Shown one piece after another: positions 27,660-37,291 of a DNA stretch of 64,000 bases. This DNA comes from Legionella sainthelensi (GTDB lineage Bacteria > Pseudomonadota > Gammaproteobacteria > Legionellales > Legionellaceae), in contig NZ_LR134388.1 of the NCBI RefSeq assembly GCF_900637685.1, positions 1,006,001 to 1,070,000 on the forward strand. Reading direction: 5' to 3'. Numbering within the stretch: position 1 is the first letter of the stretch; every line of letters begins with the position of its first letter. The notes beneath the pieces are model-generated. The model was not told the origin of the DNA. It did not search any database and saw only the letters and a program-made list of their open reading frames with translations. A program made the position numbers and the translations under genes.

Positions 27660-28445
27660 ATGTGGAATTTAGCCGGTAAAACAATTACGAGTCGCCTGCT
27701 TTTAGGGACGGCTGCTTATCCATCGCTTGAAATGATGACTCAGGCAATTCATGCTTCCAAAACAAATGTACTCACTGTTTCGATGAAGCGTCAGATGTCC
27801 TATGGCCAAGGAGGCGATTTATTTTGGAAAACAATCCAATCGTTACCTTGTCATTTGCTTCCTAATACGGCAGGTTGCCGTGATGCACAAACAGCGATTA
27901 CTACTGCTGAAATGGCGCGAGAGCTCTTTCAAACTTCGTGGATTAAATTAGAGGTAATCGGAGATGATTACAGTTTACAGCCTGATCCGTTTGAGTTAGT
28001 AGATGCTGCTGCGGAATTAGTAAAACGCGGATTTGAAGTATTTCCTTATTGTACTGATGATTTGATATTGTGTCAGCGGTTAATTGATTGTGGTTGTCGT
28101 ATTTTGATGCCATGGGCTGCGCCTATTGGCTCTGGGAAAGGTCTATTGAATCCCTATGCATTGGAAACTTTACGGCAACGATTACCTGATATTACGCTTA
28201 TTGTCGATGCAGGAATTGGCAAACCCTCCCATGCAACCCATATTTTAGAGTTAGGTTTTGACGCAGTGTTACTTAATAGTGCAGTTGCCTTGGCAATCCA
28301 TCCAGTGACTATGGCAGAAGCGTTTGCCCATGCGGTTATTGCAGGTCGCAATGCATTTGAAGCTGGGATTATGGCTGAGCGAATGACAGCCCAATCATGC
28401 ACTCCTTTAATTGATACGCCATTTTGGCATAGGGAGTTTCCCTAA
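27660..28445 (+). CDS. thiG: Thiazole synthase ThiG
   Basis: The 261-residue TIM-barrel enzyme condenses 1-deoxyxylulose 5-phosphate, dehydroglycine and ThiS-bound sulfur into the thiazole phosphate. Visible motifs are [42 protein letters not shown] containing the Schiff-base Lys, [16 protein letters not shown] and [11 protein letters not shown], and AVLLNSAVA. Length and motifs are complete. It abuts thiS upstream and overlaps the following ThiD/ThiE fusion by one base. Confidence 0.96.
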   Translation: MWNLAGKTITSRLLLGTAAYPSLEMMTQAIHASKTNVLTVSMKRQMSYGQGGDLFWKTIQSLPCHLLPNTAGCRDAQTAITTAEMARELFQTSWIKLEVIGDDYSLQPDPFELVDAAAELVKRGFEVFPYCTDDLILCQRLIDCGCRILMPWAAPIGSGKGLLNPYALETLRQRLPDITLIVDAGIGKPSHATHILELGFDAVLLNSAVALAIHPVTMAEAFAHAVIAGRNAFEAGIMAERMTAQSCTPLIDTPFWHREFP

Positions 28446-29722
28446 TGCAAATAGTGTGGGCAGATACCGAAATAGAAGCCGATTTACATACTTTTCAAGA
28501 TCTTGGGGTTGAAGTGCAACGGCCCCAATTTTATGCGCAAAGTATGCCTGCAGCAATAAAAGTAGGTTTGCAAATCTCTTTGGAAGACATTTATTTTACA
28601 AAGCAATATTCGATTCCTATTGTTTTAGATGCGGATTTTTTGCTACAAAAAGTATATTACAAAAAAAGTGACTTAATTCCCTGGTTTTCTTTAACTAATC
28701 TTTTAGTATTGGATACTCATGAAGCGGAACTCATTTTAGGTTATAAAATTACCTCTCATCAGTCGATGCAAATAGCGGCTCACGAGTTATTAAGTTTGGG
28801 CAACCAAAATATTTTTTTATTAGGCGAACATTCAACCGAAGTTTGGTGCCATGATTATTGGACTAATGGAGTTACTTCATTTTGGTTGACTCAAAACCGT
28901 CTTCCTCATACAAGCGAAAGTCGCTCAATTCTTTCAGCAGCCATCACTGCATCTTTGGCTCTGGGGTATTCGTTAGAAGATGCAATCATTATCGCAAAAA
29001 TGTATACCCATCAGACTATGCGCCGGACGCAAACTGGTTTTGATTTTAGGGGATTTCCTGAAGATGAAATCGATTTGCCTTATCTTGCGTCAACGCCATT
29101 ATATGAAGTACCAAAACCCTTTAAACGTTGCCATCGCTTGGGTCTTTATCCTGTTGTAGATAGTTTTTCTTGGGTTGAGTTATTGTTGAATGTTGGCGTG
29201 AAAACTATTCAATTGCGGATAAAAGAACGAACAGAAACTTTAGAAAAAGAAATTCAGAGAAGCATTGCTTTGGCTAAAAAACATAGTGCTACTTTATATA
29301 TTAATGATTATTGGGAGTTGGCCTTAAAATTCGAGGCCGATGGAGTGCATTTGGGACAAGCTGATTTAGATGCTGCTGATGTCGATGCAATTAGAAAACG
29401 GGGATTATTGCTGGGGGTAAGTACCCATTGCTATTATGAGGTGGCAAAAGCACATGCAATTAACCCTTCCTATATTGCTATTGGGCCAATTTATCCAACT
29501 ACCAGCAAAGTAATGCCTTTCTTGGCACAGGGAATTGAACGTTTAAAACGCTGGCAACGCACTTTAAATTATCCTTTGGTCGCAATTGGAGGGATAAACA
29601 TTGAACGTGTGTCCGAGGTGGTTACAACAGGTGTTCAGGGGGTGGCTCTTATTTCTGCAATTACAAAAGCGCAAGATCCACGCAAAGCTACGGAACAACT
29701 TTTAAAATGTATTAAAATGTAA
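28445..29722 (+). CDS. thiE: ThiD-like/ThiE fusion: thiamine-phosphate synthase with degenerate kinase domain
   Basis: The 425-residue protein fuses two thiamine enzymes. Residues about 228-425 are an intact ThiE, joining HMP-PP and thiazole phosphate: TIQLRIKERT, LYINDYWELA, GVHLGQADLD, GVSTHCYYE, IAIGPIYPTTSK and LVAIGGIN. Residues 1-220 resemble the HMP-P kinase ThiD but are damaged: the N-terminal AGTDPSGGAG substrate loop is gone, leaving ADLHTFQDLGV, and the HGTGCTLSAA phosphate/catalytic motif reads SESRSILSAA, losing the conserved Cys. Kinase activity is therefore doubtful and another HMP-P kinase may be needed. It is the last gene of the operon. Confidence 0.9.
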   Translation: MQIVWADTEIEADLHTFQDLGVEVQRPQFYAQSMPAAIKVGLQISLEDIYFTKQYSIPIVLDADFLLQKVYYKKSDLIPWFSLTNLLVLDTHEAELILGYKITSHQSMQIAAHELLSLGNQNIFLLGEHSTEVWCHDYWTNGVTSFWLTQNRLPHTSESRSILSAAITASLALGYSLEDAIIIAKMYTHQTMRRTQTGFDFRGFPEDEIDLPYLASTPLYEVPKPFKRCHRLGLYPVVDSFSWVELLLNVGVKTIQLRIKERTETLEKEIQRSIALAKKHSATLYINDYWELALKFEADGVHLGQADLDAADVDAIRKRGLLLGVSTHCYYEVAKAHAINPSYIAIGPIYPTTSKVMPFLAQGIERLKRWQRTLNYPLVAIGGINIERVSEVVTTGVQGVALISAITKAQDPRKATEQLLKCIKM

Positions 29723-29780
29723 GTAGTCATCGCTTGCATGGATTGCTTTCTCACCGCGATAGGCATTGTTGTGAGTATAA

Positions 29781-29833
29781 AGCAACTGTCTCAAATTCTT
29801 ATAAGCAGTTGCTAAGGTTTTTTATACGCAATA
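29781..29833 (+). terminator. Probable terminator of the thiamine operon
   Basis: AGCAACTG (29781-29788) pairs with CAGTTGCT (29816-29823) and is followed by AAGGTTTTTT. The 27-base loop is long for an intrinsic terminator, but the position between the convergent thi operon and J-domain gene fits. Confidence 0.45.
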
Positions 29834-29860
29834 ATGCTTTGTAAGGAAAGAATCTATTAT

Positions 29861-30901
29861 TTATTGTTTAAAAGGGTAATTATTTCTTTCTGACTTCTGT
29901 TCTTCAGTATTTGTTTTAGAAGAAGGGCTTGATGATGAGGAAGAGAAAAATAACCAATTCAAACCCGCACGAATATTATCACGAACATGAAACCCCGTTA
30001 GGCTATGTGAAGAAAGGGTTAGTTTTTCATTTTCTAATGCATTTTTATTTTGATTTTTGTCATAGAACGCAACAGGTTTTTCACTATAAATTGCTTCGCT
30101 GCGAGAACCTGCTTTTTCTAAAGAGTGCATAAAGCGAATTGAATTATGGTACTCTCTCAAACTCATAGGTTGTACTGTATGAATATCTTCCTTGTGAATG
30201 ACCGTATTAGGCTGCAACGTAAAATATTTATTATCTGAATGTGCATTTAATATATATGGACCAACAAGTTCTTGCTCTGAAGCTCTGACATTTGATAAGC
30301 GCGTTATAGGTAGTCTGAGTCGAACAATGAGTGTCATACTGTTATGGCCATGTTGATTGACAATATCCACGGCTTCTTTATAGGTCACACCAACCTGATA
30401 AAAACCATTATTTGCGTTAACAATAAATTTCCTGATATTTTCTAAGTTCTCTTCTTGTTCTTTAGGATCAAGAGAAAGATGAACTCGGGCATTGCTTAGT
30501 CCGGGTATACCAGAAGGAGCAAATGGTACTGGGATAAAAACATCAACATCACCAGAACGATATTCATTTAGAGCATTGGAAAAGTTTGTATTCGCTTGTT
30601 CATTTTTATCTGGGGCTGAAGTGAATGGAGATTGAGAAAAATGTTCATTTAATTTTTCATCAAATTCATGAGTTTTGTTTTGCTTATAAAGTTCAAAATA
30701 TAATTGAAGTTTTGCTTCACTATTTATTTGTTCCCAGGCGTTTTGTAGTATTTTGAATTCTTCATCAGATTTACCAGGGTTTTTATCAGGGTGAGTGTTT
30801 AACGCTTTTTTAATATAGGCTTTTTTTACTATGGTAAAATTATCAGTAGGCGTTATTCCTAATATCCCATAAATATTTTGCTGATTTTGTTCGTTTTTCA
30901 T
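29861..30901 (-). CDS. J-domain protein, possible secreted effector
   Basis: From ATG 30901 the protein has 346 residues, with GGAG upstream. Residues about 8-70 form a DnaJ J-domain: NIYGILGITP, KKAYIKKALN, the essential HPDKNP, and a final helix with LQNAWEQIN. J-domains stimulate Hsp70 ATPase activity. The rest has no Gly/Phe region and no zinc-finger domain, so this is not a housekeeping DnaJ. The C-terminal part is of unknown type and ends with a Ser run and EEQKSERNN. That architecture suggests a specialised co-chaperone or a host-directed effector. It separates the thi operon from the thiF-like gene on the opposite strand. Confidence 0.8.
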   Translation of the reverse strand: MKNEQNQQNIYGILGITPTDNFTIVKKAYIKKALNTHPDKNPGKSDEEFKILQNAWEQINSEAKLQLYFELYKQNKTHEFDEKLNEHFSQSPFTSAPDKNEQANTNFSNALNEYRSGDVDVFIPVPFAPSGIPGLSNARVHLSLDPKEQEENLENIRKFIVNANNGFYQVGVTYKEAVDIVNQHGHNSMTLIVRLRLPITRLSNVRASEQELVGPYILNAHSDNKYFTLQPNTVIHKEDIHTVQPMSLREYHNSIRFMHSLEKAGSRSEAIYSEKPVAFYDKNQNKNALENEKLTLSSHSLTGFHVRDNIRAGLNWLFFSSSSSSPSSKTNTEEQKSERNNYPFKQ

Positions 30902-31241
30902 TTTTATGTTTTCTCCAATCGTTATTAAAGCAGCGATTTCTTTTGGAGCAGTTGACAATGACCACTTATCTACATTCTGTACGTAAAATATGAGATATAG
31001 GGCAATGAATTGTAATAGGCTCTAAAAGTCTTTGAGTTATTCTAGTGAATAGATATGATTGAATTCTTAAGAGCAATGGAGTATTTAAACTAACCCATTC
31101 CTATTTGGAATTGGATGTTGATTTTAGTAAGATCTATGTTTTTACTTTACAGATCTTTCTTAAATTTAAAAACGATCTTTTATTTTGTTCTCTGATTTTC
31201 TTAGTTTTGTTAAACTATTTACTATGTTAAGAGGAACTAAA
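30902..31241. other. Intergenic region with a short inverted repeat
   Basis: AT-rich DNA between the divergent J-domain and ThiF/MoeB-type genes. AAGATCT (31129-31135) and AGATCTT (31151-31157) form a small hairpin about 85 bases before the ThiF-like gene. No thi-box is present here, so this gene is not under the same riboswitch as the thi operon. Confidence 0.4.
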
Positions 31242-32333
31242 ATGTCTTTTTTACCTGAGTTAAAACGATATACTCAGCAAATTAAATTAGAAGAAATAGG
31301 TATTCTTGGACAAGAAAAACTGCAAAATGCAAGAGTATTGTGCGTAGGTGCTGGAGGAATAGGAGTTACTTTACTGACTTATCTTGCTGGTGCAGGAGTT
31401 GGGACTATAGGGATTATCGATGATGATCTTATTGAAGAAGCTAATTTGCATCGCCAAATTCTTTATCAAGAAAAGGATATTTACAAGGCAAAAGCTGTTG
31501 TTGCAGAAACGAAATTACAGGAGTTAAATTCAAATATTAAGATTGACTCTTATGCGTTTCGTTTAACCGCAGATAATGCTGAAGAAATTATTGCTCAATA
31601 CGATCTTGTCGCAGACTGTTCTGATAATTTTTATACGCGCTATTTGGTTCACGATACTTGTTATCGTCTCGAAAAGCCTTACGTTTATGCAAGTGCTTAT
31701 CAGTTCCAGGGACATTGTTCTTTATTTCATGGAAAAAAAAATCCATGTTTACATTGTTTATTTCCGATTGTTCCTGACACGGGCGCAAATTGTCAGACTG
31801 GTGGTGTTTTAGGTACACTTCCTGGGTTATTAGGTATTTTGCAAGCAACAGAAATAATTAAATGGATTACTGCTAGTGGTGTTTCATTACTGAATCGATT
31901 GCTATGTATCGACTTTCTAACTATGGATATAAAAAGTATTCAACTTACTAAAAATGAAGAATGCCCATTTTGTGTTTATGGGCAGACTCTGAATGAACGT
32001 GATTTTGGATTGTGTATTGAGTTGAATCATGAGCATACAGTCTCAGCAGAGAATTTGGCCCCTTTTTTAGAAGCAAATCCAGGGATATTATTGCTGGATG
32101 TTCGTACAGCAGAGGAACACAGCGATAAAAATTTAGGTGGGAGATTAATTCCTTTGGCTGAATTGCCCATGCGTTTGAATGAGCTTAATCCCTTAGATCC
32201 TATCCTGATTTATTGTCAGTCAGGCCGCAGAAGTCAACGAGCGGTAATCTTATTAAAGGAGGCTGGGTTTCTTGCTGTCTATCATTTGGCTCATGGCGTC
32301 AATTCATTATCGAGATGTGGGGGAGGTACCTGA
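31242..32333 (+). CDS. ThiF/MoeB-type E1-like adenylyltransferase with C-terminal rhodanese domain
   Basis: The 363-residue protein has the E1-like fold for adenylating ubiquitin-like sulfur carriers. Residues about 1-245 show RYTQQIKLEEIG, LCVGAGGIG (nucleotide loop), NLHRQILY, VADCSDNFYTRYLV and the zinc-binding CLHC and CPFC pairs. Residues about 280-360 form a rhodanese domain with LLDVRTAEEH and the active-site loop CQSGRRSQRA, suited to persulfide transfer. The ATG at 31242 has AGAGGA upstream. Given the nearby thiS and thiG it is the likely ThiS-activating enzyme, but MoeB for molybdopterin cannot be excluded. Whether it has both roles is not visible. Confidence 0.87.
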   Translation: MSFLPELKRYTQQIKLEEIGILGQEKLQNARVLCVGAGGIGVTLLTYLAGAGVGTIGIIDDDLIEEANLHRQILYQEKDIYKAKAVVAETKLQELNSNIKIDSYAFRLTADNAEEIIAQYDLVADCSDNFYTRYLVHDTCYRLEKPYVYASAYQFQGHCSLFHGKKNPCLHCLFPIVPDTGANCQTGGVLGTLPGLLGILQATEIIKWITASGVSLLNRLLCIDFLTMDIKSIQLTKNEECPFCVYGQTLNERDFGLCIELNHEHTVSAENLAPFLEANPGILLLDVRTAEEHSDKNLGGRLIPLAELPMRLNELNPLDPILIYCQSGRRSQRAVILLKEAGFLAVYHLAHGVNSLSRCGGGT

Positions 32334-32369
32334 TGAAGTTATATTGCTTCGAGGCTTATTAAAACGTGT

Positions 32370-33863
32370 TCATTGATGAAAAGCATCCTTTTTAAAGTCT
32401 GGTACTTTAATGCCCTTATAATTGATAAAAGTCATCATTCCAGTCGCTTCATGATAGAGCATATGGCAGTGAAACATCCAATTGCCAGGGTTATCAGTAT
32501 CAAATTGAATTTTGACCGTAGAATGAGGCAAAACTAAAACGGTATCTCGCATGGGGCCGTTTTTAAGTACTTTACCATCAATTTCTGTAACTTCGAAAAA
32601 ATGACCATGTATGTGCATTGGGTGGGGCATTCCCGTTTTGTTGATTAAAACTATTTCTGTTCTTTTGTTTTTATCAACACCTAGTGGAGTAATATCGGGC
32701 CAAGCCTGATTGTTCATTTTCCAAACATAATTTATCATATCACCCTCTAAAGTGACAGTTAATGTTTGCATGGGTTTTTTTAGGGAAAGAGGGGTCAAGG
32801 CATGCGTTTTGAACTCTTGTTCGTTATTTAGTCCCCCAGCAACGGTGGCTGCTTTTTCGGGCACTGATATTTTGGGTGCATTGGGAGTAGCCAAAATTAA
32901 TCCTGTTTGCATTTGGGTTCCGGCTCCCTGAGCCAAAATGGGATATGCTCCTTCACCTTTAGGGATTTTAATAAGAATATCAATACGTTGTCCTATAGCA
33001 AGCTGAAATTGGTTTCCCGAAATTGGTTTAATAGGTTGCCCATCAACAGCGATTGCTTTGCCTTGAAGTTTTCCCAGATTGATAAAAAAATTAGTCATTG
33101 CAGCTCCGTCGATAATGCGGAGACGAACCTCTTCTCCACTGTGGACTGAGAATACTTCTGGATTGGAAAGACTATGATAATTTGTTAAAAAGGCATCATA
33201 AGTTACATCATTTAAATCAGGTTTTGACGTATGTTTCTCCATCGTCATCGTCATCGTCATCGTCATCGTATTTGTTTTTGATTTTTTATCCATATCTTTC
33301 GTCTTCATTAAAGATGGAGTGCCTTTGTGTTTTAATTCATATAAGATTGTTTTAGGAGTTTTATAGCTAAAATCACTGAGAAACAAAATCACATCATTTT
33401 CATTATTTTTTTCATGTGGTTCATAAATGATAAATGGAGCAGAAAGAAAGCGCTGGACTTGTAAGTCAAAATGAGAATGCATCCAATAAGTTCCTGACTG
33501 ATTTAATTTAAAACGATAGTGATACTCTCCTTGTGGGGGTATTGGTAGCTGCGTGACATAGGGAACACCGTCTTCTGCATTAGGCAGAATTAATCCATGC
33601 CAATGAACGACTGTGGGATGATTGGTCGTATTTTTAACCACAGCATCAAAGTATTGTCCCTTTATCCCTTTATAACCCCAAGTTCCATCGGGTTGTTCAA
33701 TTTTAAATACTTCAGTTTTTTTTCCATGAATAACAAGAGGAACTTTTTTTATAATGAGAATGGTTGATTGCTTAGAACTATCAAAATTTTTTTCATCTAA
33801 TGTATACCCTGATATAGGGTAGTTCATTATAAATAACAGAAGAACAAGCATCAGATTGCTCAT
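32370..33863 (-). CDS. Multicopper oxidase, exported
   Basis: The 497-residue protein has an N-terminal signal peptide (about residues 1-19) and all the copper-ligand blocks of laccase-type multicopper oxidases: HWHG (87-90), HSH (129-131), HPMHIHGHFF and HCHMLYHEATGMM near the C-terminus. Such enzymes oxidise Cu(I), Fe(II), Mn(II) or phenols in the periplasm. A Met/Thr repeat (MTMTMTMTM, about 200-208) lies between domains and may bind Cu(I), comparable with the Met-rich insert of CueO. No copper exporter or regulator is adjacent. It is transcribed towards the ThiF-like gene. Confidence 0.93.
   Translation of the reverse strand: MSNLMLVLLLFIMNYPISGYTLDEKNFDSSKQSTILIIKKVPLVIHGKKTEVFKIEQPDGTWGYKGIKGQYFDAVVKNTTNHPTVVHWHGLILPNAEDGVPYVTQLPIPPQGEYHYRFKLNQSGTYWMHSHFDLQVQRFLSAPFIIYEPHEKNNENDVILFLSDFSYKTPKTILYELKHKGTPSLMKTKDMDKKSKTNTMTMTMTMTMEKHTSKPDLNDVTYDAFLTNYHSLSNPEVFSVHSGEEVRLRIIDGAAMTNFFINLGKLQGKAIAVDGQPIKPISGNQFQLAIGQRIDILIKIPKGEGAYPILAQGAGTQMQTGLILATPNAPKISVPEKAATVAGGLNNEQEFKTHALTPLSLKKPMQTLTVTLEGDMINYVWKMNNQAWPDITPLGVDKNKRTEIVLINKTGMPHPMHIHGHFFEVTEIDGKVLKNGPMRDTVLVLPHSTVKIQFDTDNPGNWMFHCHMLYHEATGMMTFINYKGIKVPDFKKDAFHQ
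33240..33269. repeat. Hexanucleotide tandem repeat (CATCGT)5 inside the multicopper oxidase gene
   Basis: Five perfect tandem copies of CATCGT encode alternating Met and Thr on the minus strand. Because the unit is six bases, slipped-strand changes would alter the number of Met-Thr pairs without breaking the frame. Confidence 0.85.
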
Positions 33864-34021
33864 TTATATCCCTTTTTAAACTGTTACCTGAAATTATAGC
33901 GTAGAAAATTGAAGGTAATATTATGAAAAACTGTTTTAATTTCCTCTTTGATTCATTTACCTTGAGCGCAATTCGCTATATGATGTCACGCGATTATCAA
34001 TCGTAGATTAAAGGAGATAGT

Positions 34022-34357
34022 ATGAGTTTTTTTATTAGCGATGCTATGGCTGCGGCTGGCGCTGCACCAGCACCCCAAGCAGATGGAACTTTTTCACTCA
34101 TTATGATCGCCGCTATTTTTGTGTTGTTTTATTTTATGCTCATTAGACCACAAAACAAAAGAGCAAAAGAGCATCGTGATTTAGTAAGCAAGTTAAAAAA
34201 AGGTGACGAGATCATCACTTCAGGGGGAATACTAGCTAAAGTAGTTAGTTTAGATGAGCAATACATCAAAATCAGTCTTGCAGAAGGTGTAGAGATTAAT
34301 TTACAACGAGGCGCGGTGAGTGCTGTATTGCCAAAAGGTACTTTAAAATCTCTTTAA
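34022..34357 (+). CDS. yajC: Sec translocon accessory subunit YajC
   Basis: A 111-residue single-span inner-membrane protein with the family layout: a short N-terminus, a membrane helix FSLIMIAAIFVLFYFMLIRPQ (about 26-46), then RPQNKRAKEHRDLVSKLKKGDEIITSGG and a small cytoplasmic domain. It associates with SecDF. A strong AAAGGAGAT ribosome binding site precedes the ATG. It is 21 bases from secD and begins the yajC-secD-secF operon. Confidence 0.96.
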   Translation: MSFFISDAMAAAGAAPAPQADGTFSLIMIAAIFVLFYFMLIRPQNKRAKEHRDLVSKLKKGDEIITSGGILAKVVSLDEQYIKISLAEGVEINLQRGAVSAVLPKGTLKSL

Positions 34358-34378
34358 AAAGTCATAGGTACACGGAAA

Positions 34379-36235
34379 ATGCAAAATAAATATCCTTTAT
34401 GGAAAAACCTGATGCTGATTGTCATAGCAGTAGTTGGGTTAGTTTACGCCATACCTAATTTGTATACAGAAAATCCTGTGGTACAAATATCATCTGAAAC
34501 ACCAGTAGATTATGATGAATTAAAAAATCAGGTAGAAAATATATTAAATAAGGACAAACTGCACTATACATCTCTGGTTGTTCAAAACGAAGGTGTTGAA
34601 GTAGTTTTCTCATCTACTGATGCTCAATTATTAGCTCGTGACACTATTAAAAATGCTTTAGGATCCCAGTACACAGTGGCTTTAAATTTAGCACCTTCAA
34701 CCCCAGGCTGGTTGGATGCGATTCATGCTGCGCCGATGAAGCAAGGTCTGGACCTTAGAGGAGGAGTGCACTTTTTATTAGAAGTTGATGTGGAAAGTGT
34801 GATTAGTCGTCGCTATGAAGGAATCATGAAAAACATCAGTCAGGAGCTACGTGAGCTAGGTATTCGTTATACTGGCATACGTTTTATACCTGATAAAGGT
34901 GTTGATTTACGTTTCCGTGATGCTGAATCTAGAGATAATGCTTTTATAGGTTTAAAAGATAAAATACCGGATCTTGTTTTTGTAAAAAGTAAAACAAATA
35001 ATGGAATCATGGCATCAGTTTCTCCTACCGAATTAAACACGATGCGACAAAATACCATTGAGCAAACAATGAGTATTTTGCGTAATCGAGTGAACGAACT
35101 AGGGGTGGGTGAGGCAGTAGTGCAACAACAAGGAGCTACTCGGGTGGCTGTTGATTTGCCAGGAATTCAGGATGCAGCACGTGCCAAGCAAATTCTTGGA
35201 GGTACTGCAACCCTACAATTCTATTTAGTAGATCAAGATAATGATCCACAAATTGCCAAACAAACTGGAGTTGTTCCTGTCAATGATAAATTGTTGATGA
35301 TGGATGGATATCCTATTTTACTAAAGAGGCAAGTAGTTCTTAGTGGCGATTCAATCACTTCTGCGGTTTCTAGCTACGATCAGCAAACGGCAACGCCAGC
35401 AGTACAAATACAACTTGGCGGAGGCGGTGAAAGTTTGTTTACTAAAGTGACTCGTGAGAATATTGGTAAACGTATGGCGATTGTGTATGTTGAAACTAAA
35501 AATAACATACAAACCGTCAATGGCGTTGAAAAGAGAATTACCCACCGTGAAGAGCGTGTTATTAGCGCACCTGTGATCCAAAATGCTTTAGGCAATAATT
35601 TCCAAATTACAGGGCTTACTGATTCTAAAGAAGCCAGCAATTTGGCTTTACTGTTAAGAGCAGGAGCGTTACCAGCAGCAATTTATCCTATAGAAGAGCG
35701 TACTGTAGGCCCCACTTTAGGAAAAGAAAATATTCGCAGAGGTATCATTTCTCTCGAAGTAGGTATGGGCTTAATTTTAATTTTAATGCTGTTCTATTAT
35801 CGTTTTTTTGGGTTCATAGCAGATGTTGCTTTATTACTTAATCTGGTTTTGCTGAGTGCTTTATTATCTATAATTGATGCAACTCTTACACTTCCAGGTA
35901 TTGCTGGAATTGTATTGACGGTAGGTATGGCTGTAGATGCGAATGTGCTGATTTATGAACGTATTCGAGAGGAATTGCGACATGGCTTGTCACCACAAGC
36001 AGCAATTTATGCTGGATATGAACGTGCCTTTTCAACCATTCTTGATGCAAATATAACTACCCTAATTGTGGCAATTATTCTTTTTGCAGTGGGTACAGGG
36101 CCTGTGCGTGGATTTGCGGTAACCCTTTCATTAGGATTATTAACCTCCATGCTCACAGGTATTACTTATACCCGTGGAATTGTAAATTGGTATTATGGTG
36201 GCAGAACCGTAAAAAAACTATCTATAGGTATTTAA
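34379..36235 (+). CDS. secD: Protein translocase subunit SecD
   Basis: The 618-residue protein is full length. It uses the proton gradient to help pull preproteins across the inner membrane. Domains: one N-terminal membrane helix (about 9-27), a large periplasmic domain with GLDLRGGVHFLLEVD near residue 125 and LRNRVNELGVGEAVVQQQG near residue 232, then five C-terminal helices carrying VGPTLGKENI and the conserved TVGMAVDANVLIYERIREEL. It lies 21 bases after yajC and 13 bases before secF. Confidence 0.97.
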   Translation: MQNKYPLWKNLMLIVIAVVGLVYAIPNLYTENPVVQISSETPVDYDELKNQVENILNKDKLHYTSLVVQNEGVEVVFSSTDAQLLARDTIKNALGSQYTVALNLAPSTPGWLDAIHAAPMKQGLDLRGGVHFLLEVDVESVISRRYEGIMKNISQELRELGIRYTGIRFIPDKGVDLRFRDAESRDNAFIGLKDKIPDLVFVKSKTNNGIMASVSPTELNTMRQNTIEQTMSILRNRVNELGVGEAVVQQQGATRVAVDLPGIQDAARAKQILGGTATLQFYLVDQDNDPQIAKQTGVVPVNDKLLMMDGYPILLKRQVVLSGDSITSAVSSYDQQTATPAVQIQLGGGGESLFTKVTRENIGKRMAIVYVETKNNIQTVNGVEKRITHREERVISAPVIQNALGNNFQITGLTDSKEASNLALLLRAGALPAAIYPIEERTVGPTLGKENIRRGIISLEVGMGLILILMLFYYRFFGFIADVALLLNLVLLSALLSIIDATLTLPGIAGIVLTVGMAVDANVLIYERIREELRHGLSPQAAIYAGYERAFSTILDANITTLIVAIILFAVGTGPVRGFAVTLSLGLLTSMLTGITYTRGIVNWYYGGRTVKKLSIGI

Positions 36236-36248
36236 AGACGAGGCTCAG

Positions 36249-37166
36249 ATGGAATTTTTTAATCCAAATTCAAACGTGGACTTTATGGGGGCTCGTCGTT
36301 GGACGGCAATGTTCTCTATATTGATTTTTGTTCTTTCTATTGGTGCTTTGACCATTCATGGTTTGAAATGGGGACTGGATTTTACGGGTGGAACTCAAAT
36401 TGAAGTTTCTTATTCTTCCGCAGCTGATTTACCCTCAATTCGAGAAAACCTGGCTAAGGCCGGATTTAAAGAAGCGCAGGTTGTAAGTTATGGTACGTCT
36501 AAAGATGTATTAATCAGTATTGCTCCAAGAGAAGACAAAGAACAAGCGCGTTTGGTCGACCAAGTAATGACTGCTTTACCAGGTGCAAACAAACAACGAG
36601 TTGAGTTTGTAGGTCCTCAGGTAGGGCAGGAGTTGGCAACTAAAGGTGCATTAGCGGTTGTTGTTTCATTATTAGCAACAATGATATACATTGCAATGCG
36701 GTTTGAGTATCGACTTGCTGTGAGTTCTGCCGTTGCACTAGTACATGATCCTGTTTTGATCTTGGGAATTTTTGCTTTTTTCGGTGTCGAATTTGATCTA
36801 AAGGCATTGGCTGGATTATTAGCAGTAATTGGATACTCATTGAATGATACGATTGTAGTTTTTGATAGAGTACGTGAAAATTTTGTTAAAATTCGTCGTG
36901 CTACGTCTATTGAAATTATGAATATCTCGATTAACCAGACCCTCTCAAGAACTATTATGACCTCTACGTTGACTCTGTTTGTCGTGCTTGCTTTATTTAT
37001 TTATGGAGGTGAGGCCATACATGGATTTTCTTTGGCACTGATCATTGGTATTCTTATTGGTACTTATTCATCCATCTATGTGGCTGGAGCTTTAGCTGTA
37101 GCCATGGGGCTGGATAGAAAAGATTTTCTACCAAGCCAGCGCAAGGAAATTGATAATCGTCCTTAA
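36249..37166 (+). CDS. secF: Protein translocase subunit SecF
   Basis: The 305-residue partner of SecD has six membrane helices. Family motifs are the N-terminal FMGARRW, GLDFTGGTQIEVSY in the periplasmic part, VEFVGPQVGQEL, and VIGYSLNDTIVVFDRVRENF in the membrane domain, which carries the conserved Asp. It ends the operon and is followed by a clear bidirectional terminator. Confidence 0.97.
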   Translation: MEFFNPNSNVDFMGARRWTAMFSILIFVLSIGALTIHGLKWGLDFTGGTQIEVSYSSAADLPSIRENLAKAGFKEAQVVSYGTSKDVLISIAPREDKEQARLVDQVMTALPGANKQRVEFVGPQVGQELATKGALAVVVSLLATMIYIAMRFEYRLAVSSAVALVHDPVLILGIFAFFGVEFDLKALAGLLAVIGYSLNDTIVVFDRVRENFVKIRRATSIEIMNISINQTLSRTIMTSTLTLFVVLALFIYGGEAIHGFSLALIIGILIGTYSSIYVAGALAVAMGLDRKDFLPSQRKEIDNRP

Positions 37167-37232
37167 TTGGTAGCCTGGGCGCGCTTTAAAGTGTTTTCGG
37201 GTTTTATGAATAATGGATTTCACTTAAGGTTA

Positions 37233-37290
37233 AAAAGCAGTTAAATCTTCGGAGTATTAACTCTGACCTTATGATTTAACTGTTTTTTAT
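37233..37290. terminator. Bidirectional terminator after secF
   Basis: CAGTTAAATC (37238-37247) pairs with GATTTAACTG (37273-37282), with TTTTTT following on the plus strand and AAAAA before it, so it can serve both secF and the convergent gene ending at 37292. Confidence 0.7.
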
Positions 37291-37291
37291 T

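Noticed and set aside
32300..32369. Possible frameshifted extension of the ThiF/MoeB-rhodanese protein (an alternative frame reads EVPDEVILLRGLLKRVH)
   Set aside because: The rhodanese domain is already complete, and the extension is short and not a family feature I recognise, so a frameshift is not supported.
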